The notes under the pieces are model-generated. The model had not been told where the DNA came from. It searched no databases and saw only the letters and a program-made list of their open reading frames with translations. Positions 20,801-34,400 of a DNA stretch of 64,000 nt are shown in pieces. Made by a program: the position numbers and the translations under genes. Source of the stretch: Symbiodinium natans (lineage: Eukaryota > Sar > Dinophyceae > Suessiales > Symbiodiniaceae); the NCBI GenBank assembly GCA_905221605.1, contig CAJNDS010002068.1, positions 871,484-935,483 on the forward strand, in the 5' to 3' direction. Positions within the stretch are counted from its first letter, which is position 1. Each line of letters begins with the position of its first letter.

Positions 20801-23800
20801 GGCCTTCATTAGGGTTCAGGGGTAAGGTCTCTGTTTTGCAAGTGCAACTCAACCTCCAACCGTGCCAGGCTTGGTTTAGCAAACGTTGCAACGCTAAACC
20901 CTCCAAAAGCACTACAAACCCTAAAGATCCCTAAGCTCCAAAGAGTTTGAGAACCCCAGGTTCATGCGCCCGTCAGCTCGCCCTGCGGCACCTGTCAGGC
21001 CGAGGCTTGAGGCCAGGTGGGTTTTCGGTGGGTTTTGTGGTTCAGGGTTCAGGGTTCAGGGTTCATGGCGTGGATTCTCCCAAAATGGGAGCACACCCCA
21101 AGAAACTCGAATCCGAAACCCTCAATTCTTACTGGGTTTCATCCCTCGGAATTTGTAGAACCCACGTTGGCACCCGGATTTGGGCCATTGTATTATGTGT
21201 AGGATGAATACTGAGACCTGGACATGTTTGTTGCTGTCGGGGGGTTTGGCGTTTTGTTTTTCGCACTTGAAGGATGTGAGGAGGTCTGTAGTAGACCTTA
21301 AGCCGCCGCATTGCATGAACATTGGGCTTCAACAGGATACTCTTTGCGCCTTGTTTTTTTGGGTTCATGTATGGTCCGTTGCCTGCAAGCCCTAGTACTA
21401 TTCTGTCAGATTGTGTACATTCTGTCGCGAGGTGTGGGACACGCAGTCTGCCCTCGTTGTCTCTTGGGATCATCCAAGCGCCTTGGAACCTTACAAGCAG
21501 GCAGGACAGTGAAACCATGGAGTGTAGGAACTGATAGGCCCCTAGGGCGCCCCCTCATCCTCATCTGCACTAAGCTGCTAAACTGCTCTAAACCCTCACT
21601 GAGGGCCATGTCATAGGATCTCGTCCAGGAAAGGGTTGGGTTGTGCAGACAGGTCTGGGGATGGGCGATTGCCGTCGTGGACATGGACCATGAGATTTGG
21701 CCATGGCCTCTGGTGAAATGTTGCGGTTTAGGGCTTTGGGGTTTAGGTTTGAGGAGTTTGAGGTTTAGGACCGTTAGGACTTGGCAGCACATACTTCGCA
21801 GACATTGTCTGGTAGCAATAGCCAAAGTCACAGGCTCTCACTCGGTCCACCTCCATCGCTGACCGAAGAAAATCATGTCTCAAGCTTAGCCCCAAAGCTG
21901 AGACGTTGACTTCATGGTAACCTCCACCCAAACTGGCATTTCCAAAAGGCTATGGTCTAAAGCTGGGAATATTGGAGGTGTCCTTTGGGTACGTTTGGGG
22001 ACCCTGTGATTGCGCAGCTCGGAATCCCAAACACCACAGGCTCGTCGTGGACGGCGTGACCTACGCAGCGAGGTGTGGAGCGGAGCGAAGAAAGACGGAA
22101 GCTGACGAACCAGGGTCTCTAAAGCTAAATCGGGCAGACAATTGGTTTGTCACAGCGCCTTTCGCCGAGAGCCCTGAGCAAGTTGTGAATATGCAGCTTC
22201 CACACTCTGGACAGCAGAGGTGCACTGTTGGGTTTCGTAGGTCGCTGGCGCTGGAGGGTGCAGATGTGGCCGTGGCTAAGCCAGACCTCTGCACCATCTA
22301 CGTGCCGCCCGGACCAAGTCTGAACGCAAGTCTAATGTAGGGGGCGTCTGGGTTCTAAGGGTTGGTTCGGCCGGCCAGGTTCTGGGCTTGTGACTGCCGG
22401 GGCCAGGTTCTTTAGCTTTGGGGCTAAATTACAGCGCTTCAAGGTATTCAGAGAGCCGATTACGAAACACGAAACATGCTAAACCCTGTCTGAGAGGCCT
22501 TGTGCGTAAATGACTAAAGCCTGCTCCCAAGCCCAGGTTGTATGGCAAGGCTTTTTCCTCAAATCCTACAGCCCGAAACCCTGAACCCTCCACACAACCC
22601 CCTTGAAGCCTTGATAACCCAGAACTGCTAAACCCCTAAAGCTTCAACCCCAATCCGACTGCAGGTCGGAAGGCCTTGCCTATGGCCGGCCTTATGCAGC
22701 GTGCAGTGTGCTTAGCTTTGGCGCTTTCAAGGAGTTCTGGCCCTTCAGGGTCTGGGCTTGGTTTCTTTTTAATCATGAGGTTTGGATGCGTGGAGCAGTG
22801 GGTCCTCAAGGAGAAGCAGCTTGGGGATGCCTTAGTTGAAGAATTTCGGGGTTCAAAGATGATCATGGGCCAAGTTCTGCCAACCCCCGTCGACACTCTC
22901 CGAAGTCTTCCGAAAGCACGTGAAAATCCGAAGCCCTAAACCCCCTGGTGATGAATAGGAAGGCTCTGCATCCGAAGCCCGTCCTGATACCACTGCAATG
23001 ATTCTCCTTCACCATGTTAATTGGCATTTGCCGCCTTCAGCACTCACGAAGGGTTGGTGCGAAATTCAGCTCAAACCCCAAAAAGTTCGCCAGCTGATCT
23101 CCTTCACAAGGCATAGCGGTGCTAACCGACCGCGGCTGGTCTGCCTTCTCTGACCTCTCCAGGCGCTTGCATGGCAGTCCAGCCTCATCCCTCTAGGGTT
23201 TTTATAGTAGGGGTTTTTTGTGGGGTTTAGTAGGCTTCGGGGTTTCGGAGTGTAGTGGAACAACCCTCCGAAAACCTCAGATCGCCAGGGCCGTCAGCAT
23301 CTCCGCCTCAGCGAAAGTCAGCGACGCTGTGCTGGGCCTTGACCGGCTCTTTGTTTTTTGGCATGTTTTCCGACGACTAGAGCCACCAAAGCTTTGTTGC
23401 GCCTGTCATGATTCCACTGCTTCCTACTCTCGTCATGCATGTGCGGCTGTGCGTGTGGTTCCCGTTCTGGTTCCCACAGCCACAGGACCCAGAAGAGGAT
23501 GACTGGTCTCAGAGACCTCGCTTTGCCTGCCCATCCAAGGCTGTTGCAAGTCTTGGGGGTGCGGACTTTGAATGTCGTTGGGTTTGAGGTGGTTTTTGAG
23601 GTGTTTTCGGTTCGCCCGCCTTGTCATCTGTGAACTCGGGATGGAGCCCCCACAATGTTTGGAACAGCTGTTCTTTGTAGCCCTCGGCCGAAGAAGAACT
23701 CTAACTAGACTCTAGGCACTCAGTGACGAGCGAAGACAAGGTCAGGCACTGTAAACGACGACAGTTGCCAGGATCGTGACCCCGACAGGTGCGATTCCTG

Positions 23801-25402
23801 TGATGGTTGACACTTCCGTGACACAAACAGTGCTCGAATGTGGGTGGCTTCCGCAAGATGAGCTCCCACGTGACACCGCGAGCGCGCTTGCGGACGCTTT
23901 TGAACGCTTCTTTACATGCCTGGCCCGCAAGCTCGATATGGGAACCTTTCTGCTACATTCGGGAATAAAGCGATACGCCTCCCACCCTCAACTTTACACC
24001 TTGGTGAATTGGTACTGGCAGCTCATTCCTGGCGCCTCGTCGCCCGTGACACTGCGCCCGAGGCCTTGAGGTTCACGAGGGGAGTTCAGGGTTGAGGGTA
24101 AATTCAGCGGTTGGGTCTTAGGGCTCGTGGTTAAATGTTTTGCCGTCTCATTGCTTCAGATGATGATTTCCGAATGGCGGTAGGGACGCCGTCCCCCCTG
24201 GAACCATTGCAGACAAAACTGTGCCGATGGCTGAGGCCCGGGTCCGCGAGACTTGCTTTGCTCGGAGCGCTGGCTGAGGAGGGAGGTCTGCTCGGGAGGT
24301 TCTTGAGGGTTTACAAGTAGTTTTCGGTTTGGGGGCTTAGGCATGTTTAGGGCTTTGGGGGTTTTCGATTTCAGGATTCAGAATGGTTCAGGCAAGTGAT
24401 CATGTTGAGCATTGGCTCCCGGACTCCCAGCCACAAGTTGCATGCTTGCCTGGCCAGATCTGTGTGGATGGCAACGAGGGTCTCGTTGTAGAGCCGGCGG
24501 ACACCTCCATGAAGCTGCTGATGGTAGAGAAGGCTCAGTCGAAGTTGGCTTGTAGTGTACAGCCGTACATCCGAGATCCAGATTCTGCCTTTGCGCAATT
24601 TTGCCAATAAACCTAGAAACTATAGTAACTATAGGCTAGTGGACATGATCGCAAGATGGGACTCCCGTTCCTGTGAAGGGGGCACTGGCAGGTGATCCCC
24701 GGCTCTCCTGTGGACGAGTGGAATTCGAAGCAGGACCTCGTGCTTTCGATGTGCAAAGATTAACAAACTTGAGGCCAAAGCCAGAATGAGCGTCCGTATG
24801 CGCATCACTGTGAGACGTCTGAGGTTCTCGTCTTGGCAGGTTGTGCAAGTCGTCCGGCGGCGCTTATGCGACGTGATGCCGTGGATGCTTGCGCAAAAAG
24901 GGTTGTTTTACGTTGGCCCGCTTGGCTGCTGCGGTGAAGGCCCCGAGACCACAGTGTATCGGGGGAACTGTGTATCGCGCTTTGGGAGCCAATCCCAGCC
25001 GCCCTAGCCTTTGTTGCAAACCAAGTCTGCCCACAAGTCCCAGAGACTTTGCAGAGGCTCACCCCGGAAGCCCTAATCTTCAAGCCTTGAAACGCCAAAC
25101 GTTGCACCACCATAGACTAAATGCGACACGAAGCGAAGGAGCCCTTCGAACTGCATGGGTTTGAGATGAGTTATGCACTTCAGCCGGGAGACGTGCGGGG
25201 CCTGGAAACCTTGAGGGTCCAGGGCTCTGAGTTGCGGGCAGAGTTTGGCGTTCATTGCGAGATACAGCGTAAACATATGTTATACCAGTATAGCATAGAT
25301 TTTTCCATATGCTTTCCCAAACGCAGCATCTGTTTCAGAGTGTATAATACGAACCTGTCTTGTGTAGTACCTATCTGTCTATCCATCTTTCTTTCTTTCT
25401 CG

Positions 25403-25434
<32 letters not shown>

Positions 25435-28400
25435 TGTTCTTTCTTTCTTTCTCAAACCCCTCTTGCCCCTCCGAGAAAACTCTTCAAAGCATCATCAGGG
25501 ATCGAACTCTTCTGCCAGGTCATCAAGAAGGTGAATGGCTTCCAGGGAGCTCAGGCGGACTGGCGCTTGTTTTTGGTGGGAGGAGTGCAGGAGCGGGGTT
25601 GGAGCAGCGACTGGTAGCGAAGTACTGCCGTGCAGAACTCTCCGACAAGGGTAGGCTTCACTGCACCCCTTGATTCCCCGATCCTGTGAACCAGTCTTCA
25701 TTTCCTCTTCGACTCTTCGACCCTCAAGCCTGGAGCCGACAGCACCTCCCAGCAAACCCGCAGGTTGGTTCAGTGCTAAGGGCTTGTCCATTTTCTTCCC
25801 AAACACGATGTTGCGCAGTTCTAAGAACCCTCGCTGAAGTCGCTAGCAATCCTCTCTCTCTCTCCCTCGCCCCCTCCCTCCCTCCCTGTCCTTCCCCCTC
25901 CCTCCACACGTCGTCGACGTGTCGAAGAGGTCATGCTGTATGAGATGCGGCGGAAACCCAAGAAGTGACAACCTCAGCAGATTCCTTTGAAGGCTTGCAA
26001 CGCCTGCCGTGCAAGTCATCATATGGCATCCAAAAGGTTGTTGAAGGACAGGGTTCTACTTTGGCATCGGCGGTACTAGCTATTCTGAAGCAGTTGAAGT
26101 CGCAGAGAGGAAGAGGAAGCCAAATGAAGCCAACAAAATCGAGCACAGGACCCTGAAAAGTCTTGATTTGCAGGAGCCCTATGCCATTTGAAATATGCGC
26201 TCAGCGGCAACTGCAGCCCCGACCTGTTGAAATCGAAAGGCTGATCATGACTGTGGACCGCCACTGCGGCGGCAACACCAGCTACGAGGATTCGCCCGAG
26301 GCTGGGTGTCTTGGGTCTCTTGGGTCTCGGGGGCCTTCGGTTTGGTGTTTTTAGAGGTTTGGGGTGAAGGCAAAGATCTTCGAGCTCCACTGCCTGGACG
26401 TCGATGCCTCCAAGGATGTGGAGGCCCATTGCATCTTATACATATATATATATATATATATACCTTGGGCGCCCAGAACCCAGAAAAAAGTGGGTCAGGA
26501 ACCCAAAACCGGGTTTTCCGGAAGATTTTGTCAAAAACCTGGTTCTGACAAACAGAACCGGGTTCTTTCAAGATGTGACGTATAGAACCCGTAAATACCC
26601 GTCGGAAAACCCATAAAAAACCGTCGGGATCCCATAAAAAACCGTCGGCTTTGTCTTGGCCGTACAGAACCCGGTTTTGGTTTCCAGAACCTGGTTTTAA
26701 AGTAGAACCCGCTTTTTGGGGGGGTTTTCAATGTCGAGGGTATATGTATATTTCGTATATTTCGTATATTTAAGGCCATATGTGTGGAAGTGAGATTTTG
26801 ATTGTCGGACTGTGGCGCAATGTGTTTGGCTTTTGTGAGTAGAAGCTCAAGGGTTTGTGAGGCTTTCCGTTCCATCCCGGTGCTCTTTGGTAGAGACTTG
26901 AGGGCGTATCCCAAAACCCCATTATATTTCAGACGTTTGGGGGATCTTTGGGTGGCGGCCTTTGAAGCTTGCGGTTGGTGGGCACAAGTTCATTGGATTG
27001 AAGCAGTTTTTGCTGGGATATGTGGTTCGTCTGTCCTTCTGCGCCCGTTTTAGGTCTTCGTTCTGACCATGAAAAGTTGTACAGCGAACAGTAAGTGCCA
27101 AAGACGGGCCCCCACCCCCATGCCCCATGCACACGCCTCCTGCTTGTGTGGGGGTGCTAGTTCGACGTCCAGCTGCCTTAAGTCCTTAAACCCAAATCAC
27201 TTGGGCCCTTCACCAGAGAACCCCAAACTCCTTAATCCCTTAGCCCCTGAAGCCTGGAAGGTCCAGGGACACTTGCTAGCCACTTGGAGCCGGCTTAAGT
27301 TATTAAGCCTCAACCCAGGAATTCGACTGGCATGTGCTCTACAGCCAAGCTGAGGGCACCCTCTGTGCTCGCATGGTGGAGCGGGACAGTTCGTTATGTT
27401 TCGGCTCAGGGTTTAGAGGCCTCTCTCTCTCTCTCTTTGTCTGAAGGGGGTTTCCGAAAACTAGGAGAACCTACTATCGGCTTACTATGACACGACTCAA
27501 GTATGTTTGGGTACAGTCGGCAGTTGGAGCCTTAATTCCAAGAAGTATTACGGAGGGGTGGGGTAGTAGTTTCAGGAGTATCAGGGGGTGACCGGGGATT
27601 GCAGTGCACCCGAATTCCTGACTTTGCGGACCCGAAGTGCAGACATGGGATTTCCAGTTTCCGACTTTTGAGTTTGGAGCCCTCGTCGAATGCCTTTTTC
27701 GAACTCGCTTGGAGCCACTTGAAAGCAACGGGTTTCTCTTTAGCAAAGCCTCTCAGTCTCAACATGCAAGAACCTGGTAGGCGTGGGACAAAGCCCACCT
27801 TTTCAACAGTCTGACATGTGCTGGAACCATTACGGCTTTCTATGGCCCGTGCACCATGTAGCTGAACCGCGGGATGTTAGTCTGGGTTTGGCTTTTCTTG
27901 GGTGAGTGTCGAGTGTGGCCGGGTGTGGGGAGGGGGGTAACAACGTCCGTTCATATGGTGACCCTTGCCCAAACACCGGCATTTACAGCGTTCTCCCTGG
28001 TTTTTTACAGCACCAGAAGACAAGCGTTCGTGTCTTTTGTTAGCATGCGCACACAGCGTTTTCGCCGCTTTGTACAACATACGGCAACAAACGGCGCAAT
28101 GATGTTTTTTCAACGTTTCTGGCACAAGACGCGCGCACCAGCCTTCGTGCCGCAGAGCTTCAGGAATTTGAGTCTTTTTGTTTGGAGCATGGGCCCGGGA
28201 GACGAGGGCAAGTTGATGCATTCTGAGGCGTTCGGAGTCTGGAAATGTATATAGTATGGCCATGTTGCTTGCCAATTCCATGCACCCAAGGACCGTATCA
28301 TTGCGCACATTTCGTAACTCCTAAATGTCCCAAACCTTAAGCCCGCCAAGCCTTAGCCCGAAACCCTGAAGCCCCCAGCTACCGCAGGATGGGGATGAGC

Positions 28401-31400
28401 TCCAAAGGGCGCTGGACATCTTCTCAGAGGCCTTTGCTGGAACTCTTAAGAGGAAGCGACAAATGAAAAAGGCTGCCTTCCCAAACGCCTCTCCCCTAAA
28501 AAGGGCGTAAGGCTTCGGAGTGGAGGATAACCATCTAGTCGTATAATATGTGTATATATATATATAATATACTTTTGTATGTAAGAAGTCCTCCCGCCCA
28601 GTCCAAAATCGTTTGCTTTGCAGATGCTTTCCGACAGCGCCATTGTGATGGTGAATGAGGGCCTGGTCCAGGATGGTTTGGGGATCGAAGTTTGGTTGTC
28701 TTGATTTAGAACGGTTTGCGTGCTCATCACCAAGTCGACTCCCGCCAAGCAATGCAGGGAGTGCGATTGCCATTTCTGCGTCGTCTTCAGCCTCCGTCTC
28801 CGTTGCCAGTAGGTTTAGGCCGAAGCCGATGCGGAGGAAGCAGATCGCCGAATCCTCCTGGACTGCCGCATCAACTCCGTCTTGTTGGTGTGAAACTCAA
28901 AGCATGTTTTCCTTGCACAAACACGTTATCGTAAGGAGAGTACTCACGGTAGCACGCCTATGGCAAAGTAATGTCAAAAGAGCCATCATCATCGTAACGA
29001 CCGTGACCAGAGCAATCGCGAGAATGAATGCAGGATTGCTCAGGCCAAGACACAAGGCAATGTACAAGAAGGTTCCTAGCCCAGCAATGGTTGTTGCATG
29101 TTGTTGCGATGGCCGTTCGGGCTCTACGGTTTCTCGCCCTGGGCTGAACCCGAAACATCCCCAAACCCCAGAAGTTCCCTGCGTTGCGTTTCTGGGAGCT
29201 CTAGGCTGACCCTGCCCTCAGCGTGGCGGAGGGATCTGTCTCGGTTGATGAGGTCCCCAAGCACAGGCAGGTCCTCCCAAATCCTCAGCCTTAAGCCCAA
29301 ATGCGGGTTTAGGGTTATATAGTGTTTAGCGTTTTCAGGTTCTGTAGTTTACAGATTTAGGATTTTGTTGTGGATTCAAGTCAGGTTTCAGCACGTACTT
29401 CAGGATGCATGGTGCTTCCTCGAGGCATGATTGTTGGAAGCGATGATTTCGATCGAAACCCCAAACTTGATACTTGAGGCCATTCAAGCTTCCATTGACG
29501 ATTGGTTCGAGCTTTAGTTTACCGATGCTCGCTGCCATTATCTGGGGTGACCTTTCGTTGACAACGTGTGAAGCAGATGTCTGCGAGGGCTGGGCAAGTT
29601 CTATTGAAACGACAGCGGCATCCAAAAGCCTTGAGTCAGGTTTCTTGTGCCTTCGGCACAGGGTGTCGTCCAATCGGGTCATCTTTCTTAAACTCTTGAA
29701 CCTAAACCTAGCACCTTAGAGCCCTAGAGCTCTGGAACCCTGCGCCATGCAAGGGACTCCGTCGTGCCGGAGGATATGCCAACGACCAGTGACGAGTGTG
29801 GCGCTGAGGGCCCCCTACAGGTTGAGATCTTAAGCACCCTAGTCCCAAACCCCCAAACCGCCCAAACCCTAATGCCTAAACCCTGCACCCTTGTTCGTAG
29901 CCTAAGCTCTCACCCAGGATCGCTCTCATCGAGCTGCGCAAGGTGGGGCAACCTTAATTTCGAGGTTTCGGGTTGCAGGGGGTTGGGTTGTGGTCATAAT
30001 GGGGTTGTAAGGCTGTTGGGGTTGTAGGGTGCTGCGGTGAGGGTTCCACGTTGCTGAGGCGCTTGCAGATGCAGCGATGGACGAAGATCAGCTGGAACGG
30101 GCCTGGCCCCCTGCGCACCTGAGTCACCTGAGGTCGAGGGGTTAGGGCTGTGGAGCTTCGGGAAACGGGCTCTGGGCGTTTTTGCTCTTTGCACAACATA
30201 CTTGACAAGGATATTTGACGTTGCTGGAACAACACACGCTGTCACGAGCCTTCATGCCTTTGTGCACATGCCAAAACATTGGTATTAACAGCGTTTTTGC
30301 CTTCGGCACACAATCGTTGGGCGCTTCAGGTCCCTCTGCCTTTGTGACCTCTCGTCCTCTCCCTTTAGGCATAAGTCTCCCACTCCCGGATGCCTCAGCA
30401 CTTGATGCTGTGACGCGTGTCCGGGACTGTCGTCTCCATTTGTCTCCCTTTGTTCAGTTGGCAGACTCTGGAAGCTGTGACGACCGTTTGAGACTGTAAC
30501 GCGAGCAGACCCTCGATGCGGTTCTGTCTGGGACTACTTTCTCTGTACTTCGTAGACCCTGGATGCTGTGATGCGCATCTGGACTTGTTTGATGATTTGT
30601 CGCATGTCGTAGTGGTAGATTCTGGAGGGCAACAAAAAGTTGCCTTTGCTGTTATTATCCACAGGATGAAAAGCAGTTGTTGAAGCTTGTAAAATCAATG
30701 CTACTCTGCTTCTTGCTACTACTACTGCCATTCTTGCTATTGCTTTCAATTAGAGGTTTGGAGTCTAGGGTTGGAGGTGGGTCAGGGTTGGTGGCTTAGC
30801 AGCTTGGAGGTTGGGGTTCAGGGGTTGAGCAGATTGAGGCCATCGACAACTTTGTGTCGGGTCCTGAGACACGGCAAACTGTGTGCTCCACATACGTTTG
30901 TGTTTCGGGATTCCCTTTGCGCCCTCAACCTTGGGCCCAAACACCCAAACCACAAACGTTCCATGGGGATTGGAGCTGGAAGCTCAGTACACTCTTACCC
31001 ACGGGCGATGATGCAGTACACTCACTAACCAGAGGCACATGAGAAGAAGCGGCTTCATTCGTTCGAGCATCAAAGCAGTTCTCACCGTAGTAACCCTACA
31101 TACCCTAACCTTTGGTCAAATGAAAGGACAAGACGTTCCCTGAAGTTCACATTCGGTGCCCCTAAGCCCTAAACCGAAATCCCCCATTGGTCCAAGGAAC
31201 TCATCGAAGGTGGTCCGCCAGTCCATGGCAGGTCAGGAACTCCTTGACAAAGCGAGTGCTCTGAAGGACCCTCAGATGATATACCTCCTTTTTTTCAGGT
31301 TTGCTGAACGTACACCGCATACTATGCTATACTCACGTCATGTGTATGTAAACATGCATATGCATACTTGTCTATCTACTACCTGTCCGACCGTTTGTCC

Positions 31401-34400
31401 GTCTATTTGTCAGTCTTTCTGTCTCCCTGTCTGGCCATGTATACGCTCCAAAGGCCAAACGTTCGGAGGCAGGGCAGCACGATCCAAAGCCGGAAGCCCC
31501 TGAACCTAAACCCTATACCCTAAAGCTCCCTCAGTGGGGGAGGAGCTCTGGCGCTGGTGGCGCGCCTGTACCGATGCGCGTGAAGAGCTGCAGAGTGTGA
31601 GGGGCCCGGTTGTGGAGGTAGGGTGTTGGGGTGGTGGTGTTGGCGTTTTAAGGATGCCCAGGATGTAGAGGTTAGAGTTGGGCACAGGCTTCATCACTTA
31701 GGGGTGCAGGGTATACGGTAGGAGTCGACTAGGGTTGCAGATGCCGCCGGGCTGCTTCGGCCCGCCTTTTGTGCATCTCGTGCAATTTGCCCAGGTCCTG
31801 GATTTCATGCTGGAACAGGAGGCCGATAGAGTGACAGAGAATAGAGAGAGATGGAGAGGGAGACTGCGAATTCGGGGTTGGGAGTTTAGGGCCTCTTTAG
31901 GGCTTTAGGATGTCGTCGGGTTCACTGTTGCAGGGCTCGGGGCCCCGTAGAGACGAGCAAACAGCAAACCCCACAAGCTGAGTCATTCACGGAGGCTAGG
32001 TATCAGGACGAGAACGGCGAGTTCAGCAACTTTGGCATCCAGGACGCGCATTCAATTGTTTTTTCTTGCTCTTCGGTCCTAAACCCTAAGGGTTCATGGA
32101 GAAGGGTTACCCTCGCCTCGCAGCCAAGAGGAGTTGAGGCTTCAGGGAGTCCAAATGGCTGAGGATTTTTCGGGGCTTTCAGCTTTCGGGGCAAGGGCTT
32201 TCGAGGCAATTTCAGGGTTAAGCTCCCTCAGGCCTACATCCCGAAGCCTTGCTACGCCTGGCATTGTGCCCTTGAAGGCTTTCATATCCTCTAAAAGGTT
32301 TACGGAGTTTAAGGTGAACCCTAAAACCTGAGCCCTACACCAGATTCAGCTCTTGCATTCTGCCCGAGGATCCGCCGTACGACCTTGGTCCCTTGGCGGT
32401 GCAGCTGGAGAATTGCCAGGCCCCACACAGGCTTAAAAGTTTAGCGAAAGTTTACCGTTTTGGCTTTAGCCAAGACCCAACCACACGCAAACCCACAGTG
32501 AACAAGCTCATTGGCCATAGTGGTTCCGATCCCTCCTTTCTGTACCAGTTCTTTCTGGCATATCCACAGCCACAACTATTTTTCTTTTGCCAGACAAGTT
32601 CTTTCTTCTCATTTGCAGCGAGATGCTGCGAACTCATTGTTCCCCACCTAGATTGTTACCCCACCCCCCAGGTTTAGGTCGCCCCACCCTGGCCAGGCAT
32701 ATCGATCTCAGATGGCCATCATGATCGAGGAAGGGTCTATGGCCAGCGGCTCAAAGACATCCCGCCCTGATTCGTCACTTGCAAGTTCCATTTCGCACTC
32801 ATTGGGATTGCGCTGTTGGCCTAGATCTGCATGCTGCGAGCCCTGGATTTGTGAATCATAAGCCTCCTAGACCCTGCTTAAACCCCTCCGCCTGACGGTG
32901 CGCGATCGAATCCCGAACTTGTCTGGGACCTTCTCCATGCTAATTGCGAGGAATTTGATTGTTTGCTTGGAAAGCTCCAGGAGTTGATTGATGCCCCGGG
33001 TTCCAACGGCATGTCCCTAAAGCCCTAACCGTCCTCCTAACCCCCACCTGAAGATTCTGACGTAGTGTTTTTGGGTTCTCTCTAGTAGAATTCTGAGCCT
33101 TGAAACCTACCTAAAGGGTACCATTTTGGAGCCTACAGGTCGACCGGTAGACCCTAAACGGAGGTCTGGGAGAGGCTGCACCAGTCGAATCTCCGCTTTG
33201 CTGCGGAGAAGCGCCAGAACCCCAGGGCTTGGAACCGCTTGGCTGCCTTTTGGAGCTTTGGCTTGCGTGCTCCGGGCCGAGGGCTTTAAGTGGTCGAGGG
33301 CCAGGGGGTTTTGGGGGGTGCCGAGTTGGCTTTAACGGGTTGAGTTGACTCAGGAGATTTGAGAGGGTAGTCGAGGGTTTTGAGCGTGGTTCCCATGGAG
33401 TTGTTGACACAAGCCTTGAACAAAGACTTTGTCAACCGAGGCATTCGTGCAGCCATGAAGGATGAGCGAGAGGACCTGGTTCTTGGGTTTAGGGCTGCTT
33501 GAGACTCACAAATTAGGGTTTGTGGCTTGGGATTGAAGGTTTGGTGTCTAGGATGTCTTGGGTCCAGGGATGTCTAGGGTCTAAACCTGTCGAAACCCTT
33601 AGAGTGCTCTGCATGCCTGCGAGGACGATGTGGCTTTGGATGAGGCCTTGTCAGCTGGCGAGGTGGGAATGTTGAAGTCAGAAGAAGTTTTGCCTGCCCG
33701 GTCTCCGGAGAGCACCGTTCTTTTGACGAAGCAGCGAGGGTTGTGTGATTTGTGTGATTTTGCGACATGTGTAAAGCGTTCTTGAACGCAGACCTGCTTG
33801 CACCTCTTGGTGGGGGGGGGGGGGGTGGGGGGCGAGGGCTCTGCTTCTATTGCGCTGGTAATCTAACGCAGGCCCTACAGTCCTACAGCCCAACGCAGGC
33901 TTGCGGAGTGCGCAGCGAAGTCGTCCACGCAGGAAGGGAGATCGCCAGCGGCTAAGAGGAACCCAACCCCGGGCCCAACCCCTCAGCTCCAAGCCGCACG
34001 AGCAGAGTTGATGGGTTGGCTTGGGTGCGGGGTTTTAGGAGGCCTCTCAAAGTCTTAACCCTGAATCTTAGGCTTCATTGTGGTACTCAAGTGACGAAAG
34101 GCTGCAAACTGGCGGGCGAACCACTACAAAATCGCTTTGCACGACGAGCTGTTCCAAGCAGTCAAGGACGGTATCTGGAGTCACAAGGATGAGAGTGGGC
34201 AGATGAGCCTAGATATCTTCCAACTCTTGCAAAGGTGTTGGAAGTCACTTTGGCTACGCAGCTTGTGTCGTTCGGGTCTCCAGCAAGCTTGATGCCAAAG
34301 ACCCCATCTTCGAGGAGCTGCGGAGGCATGTGGACAACCGCAAGAAGCCCGGCGCAGGTCCCCGTGCACGGATTGCTCTGAAGGGTTCGGCCTTGGGGTT

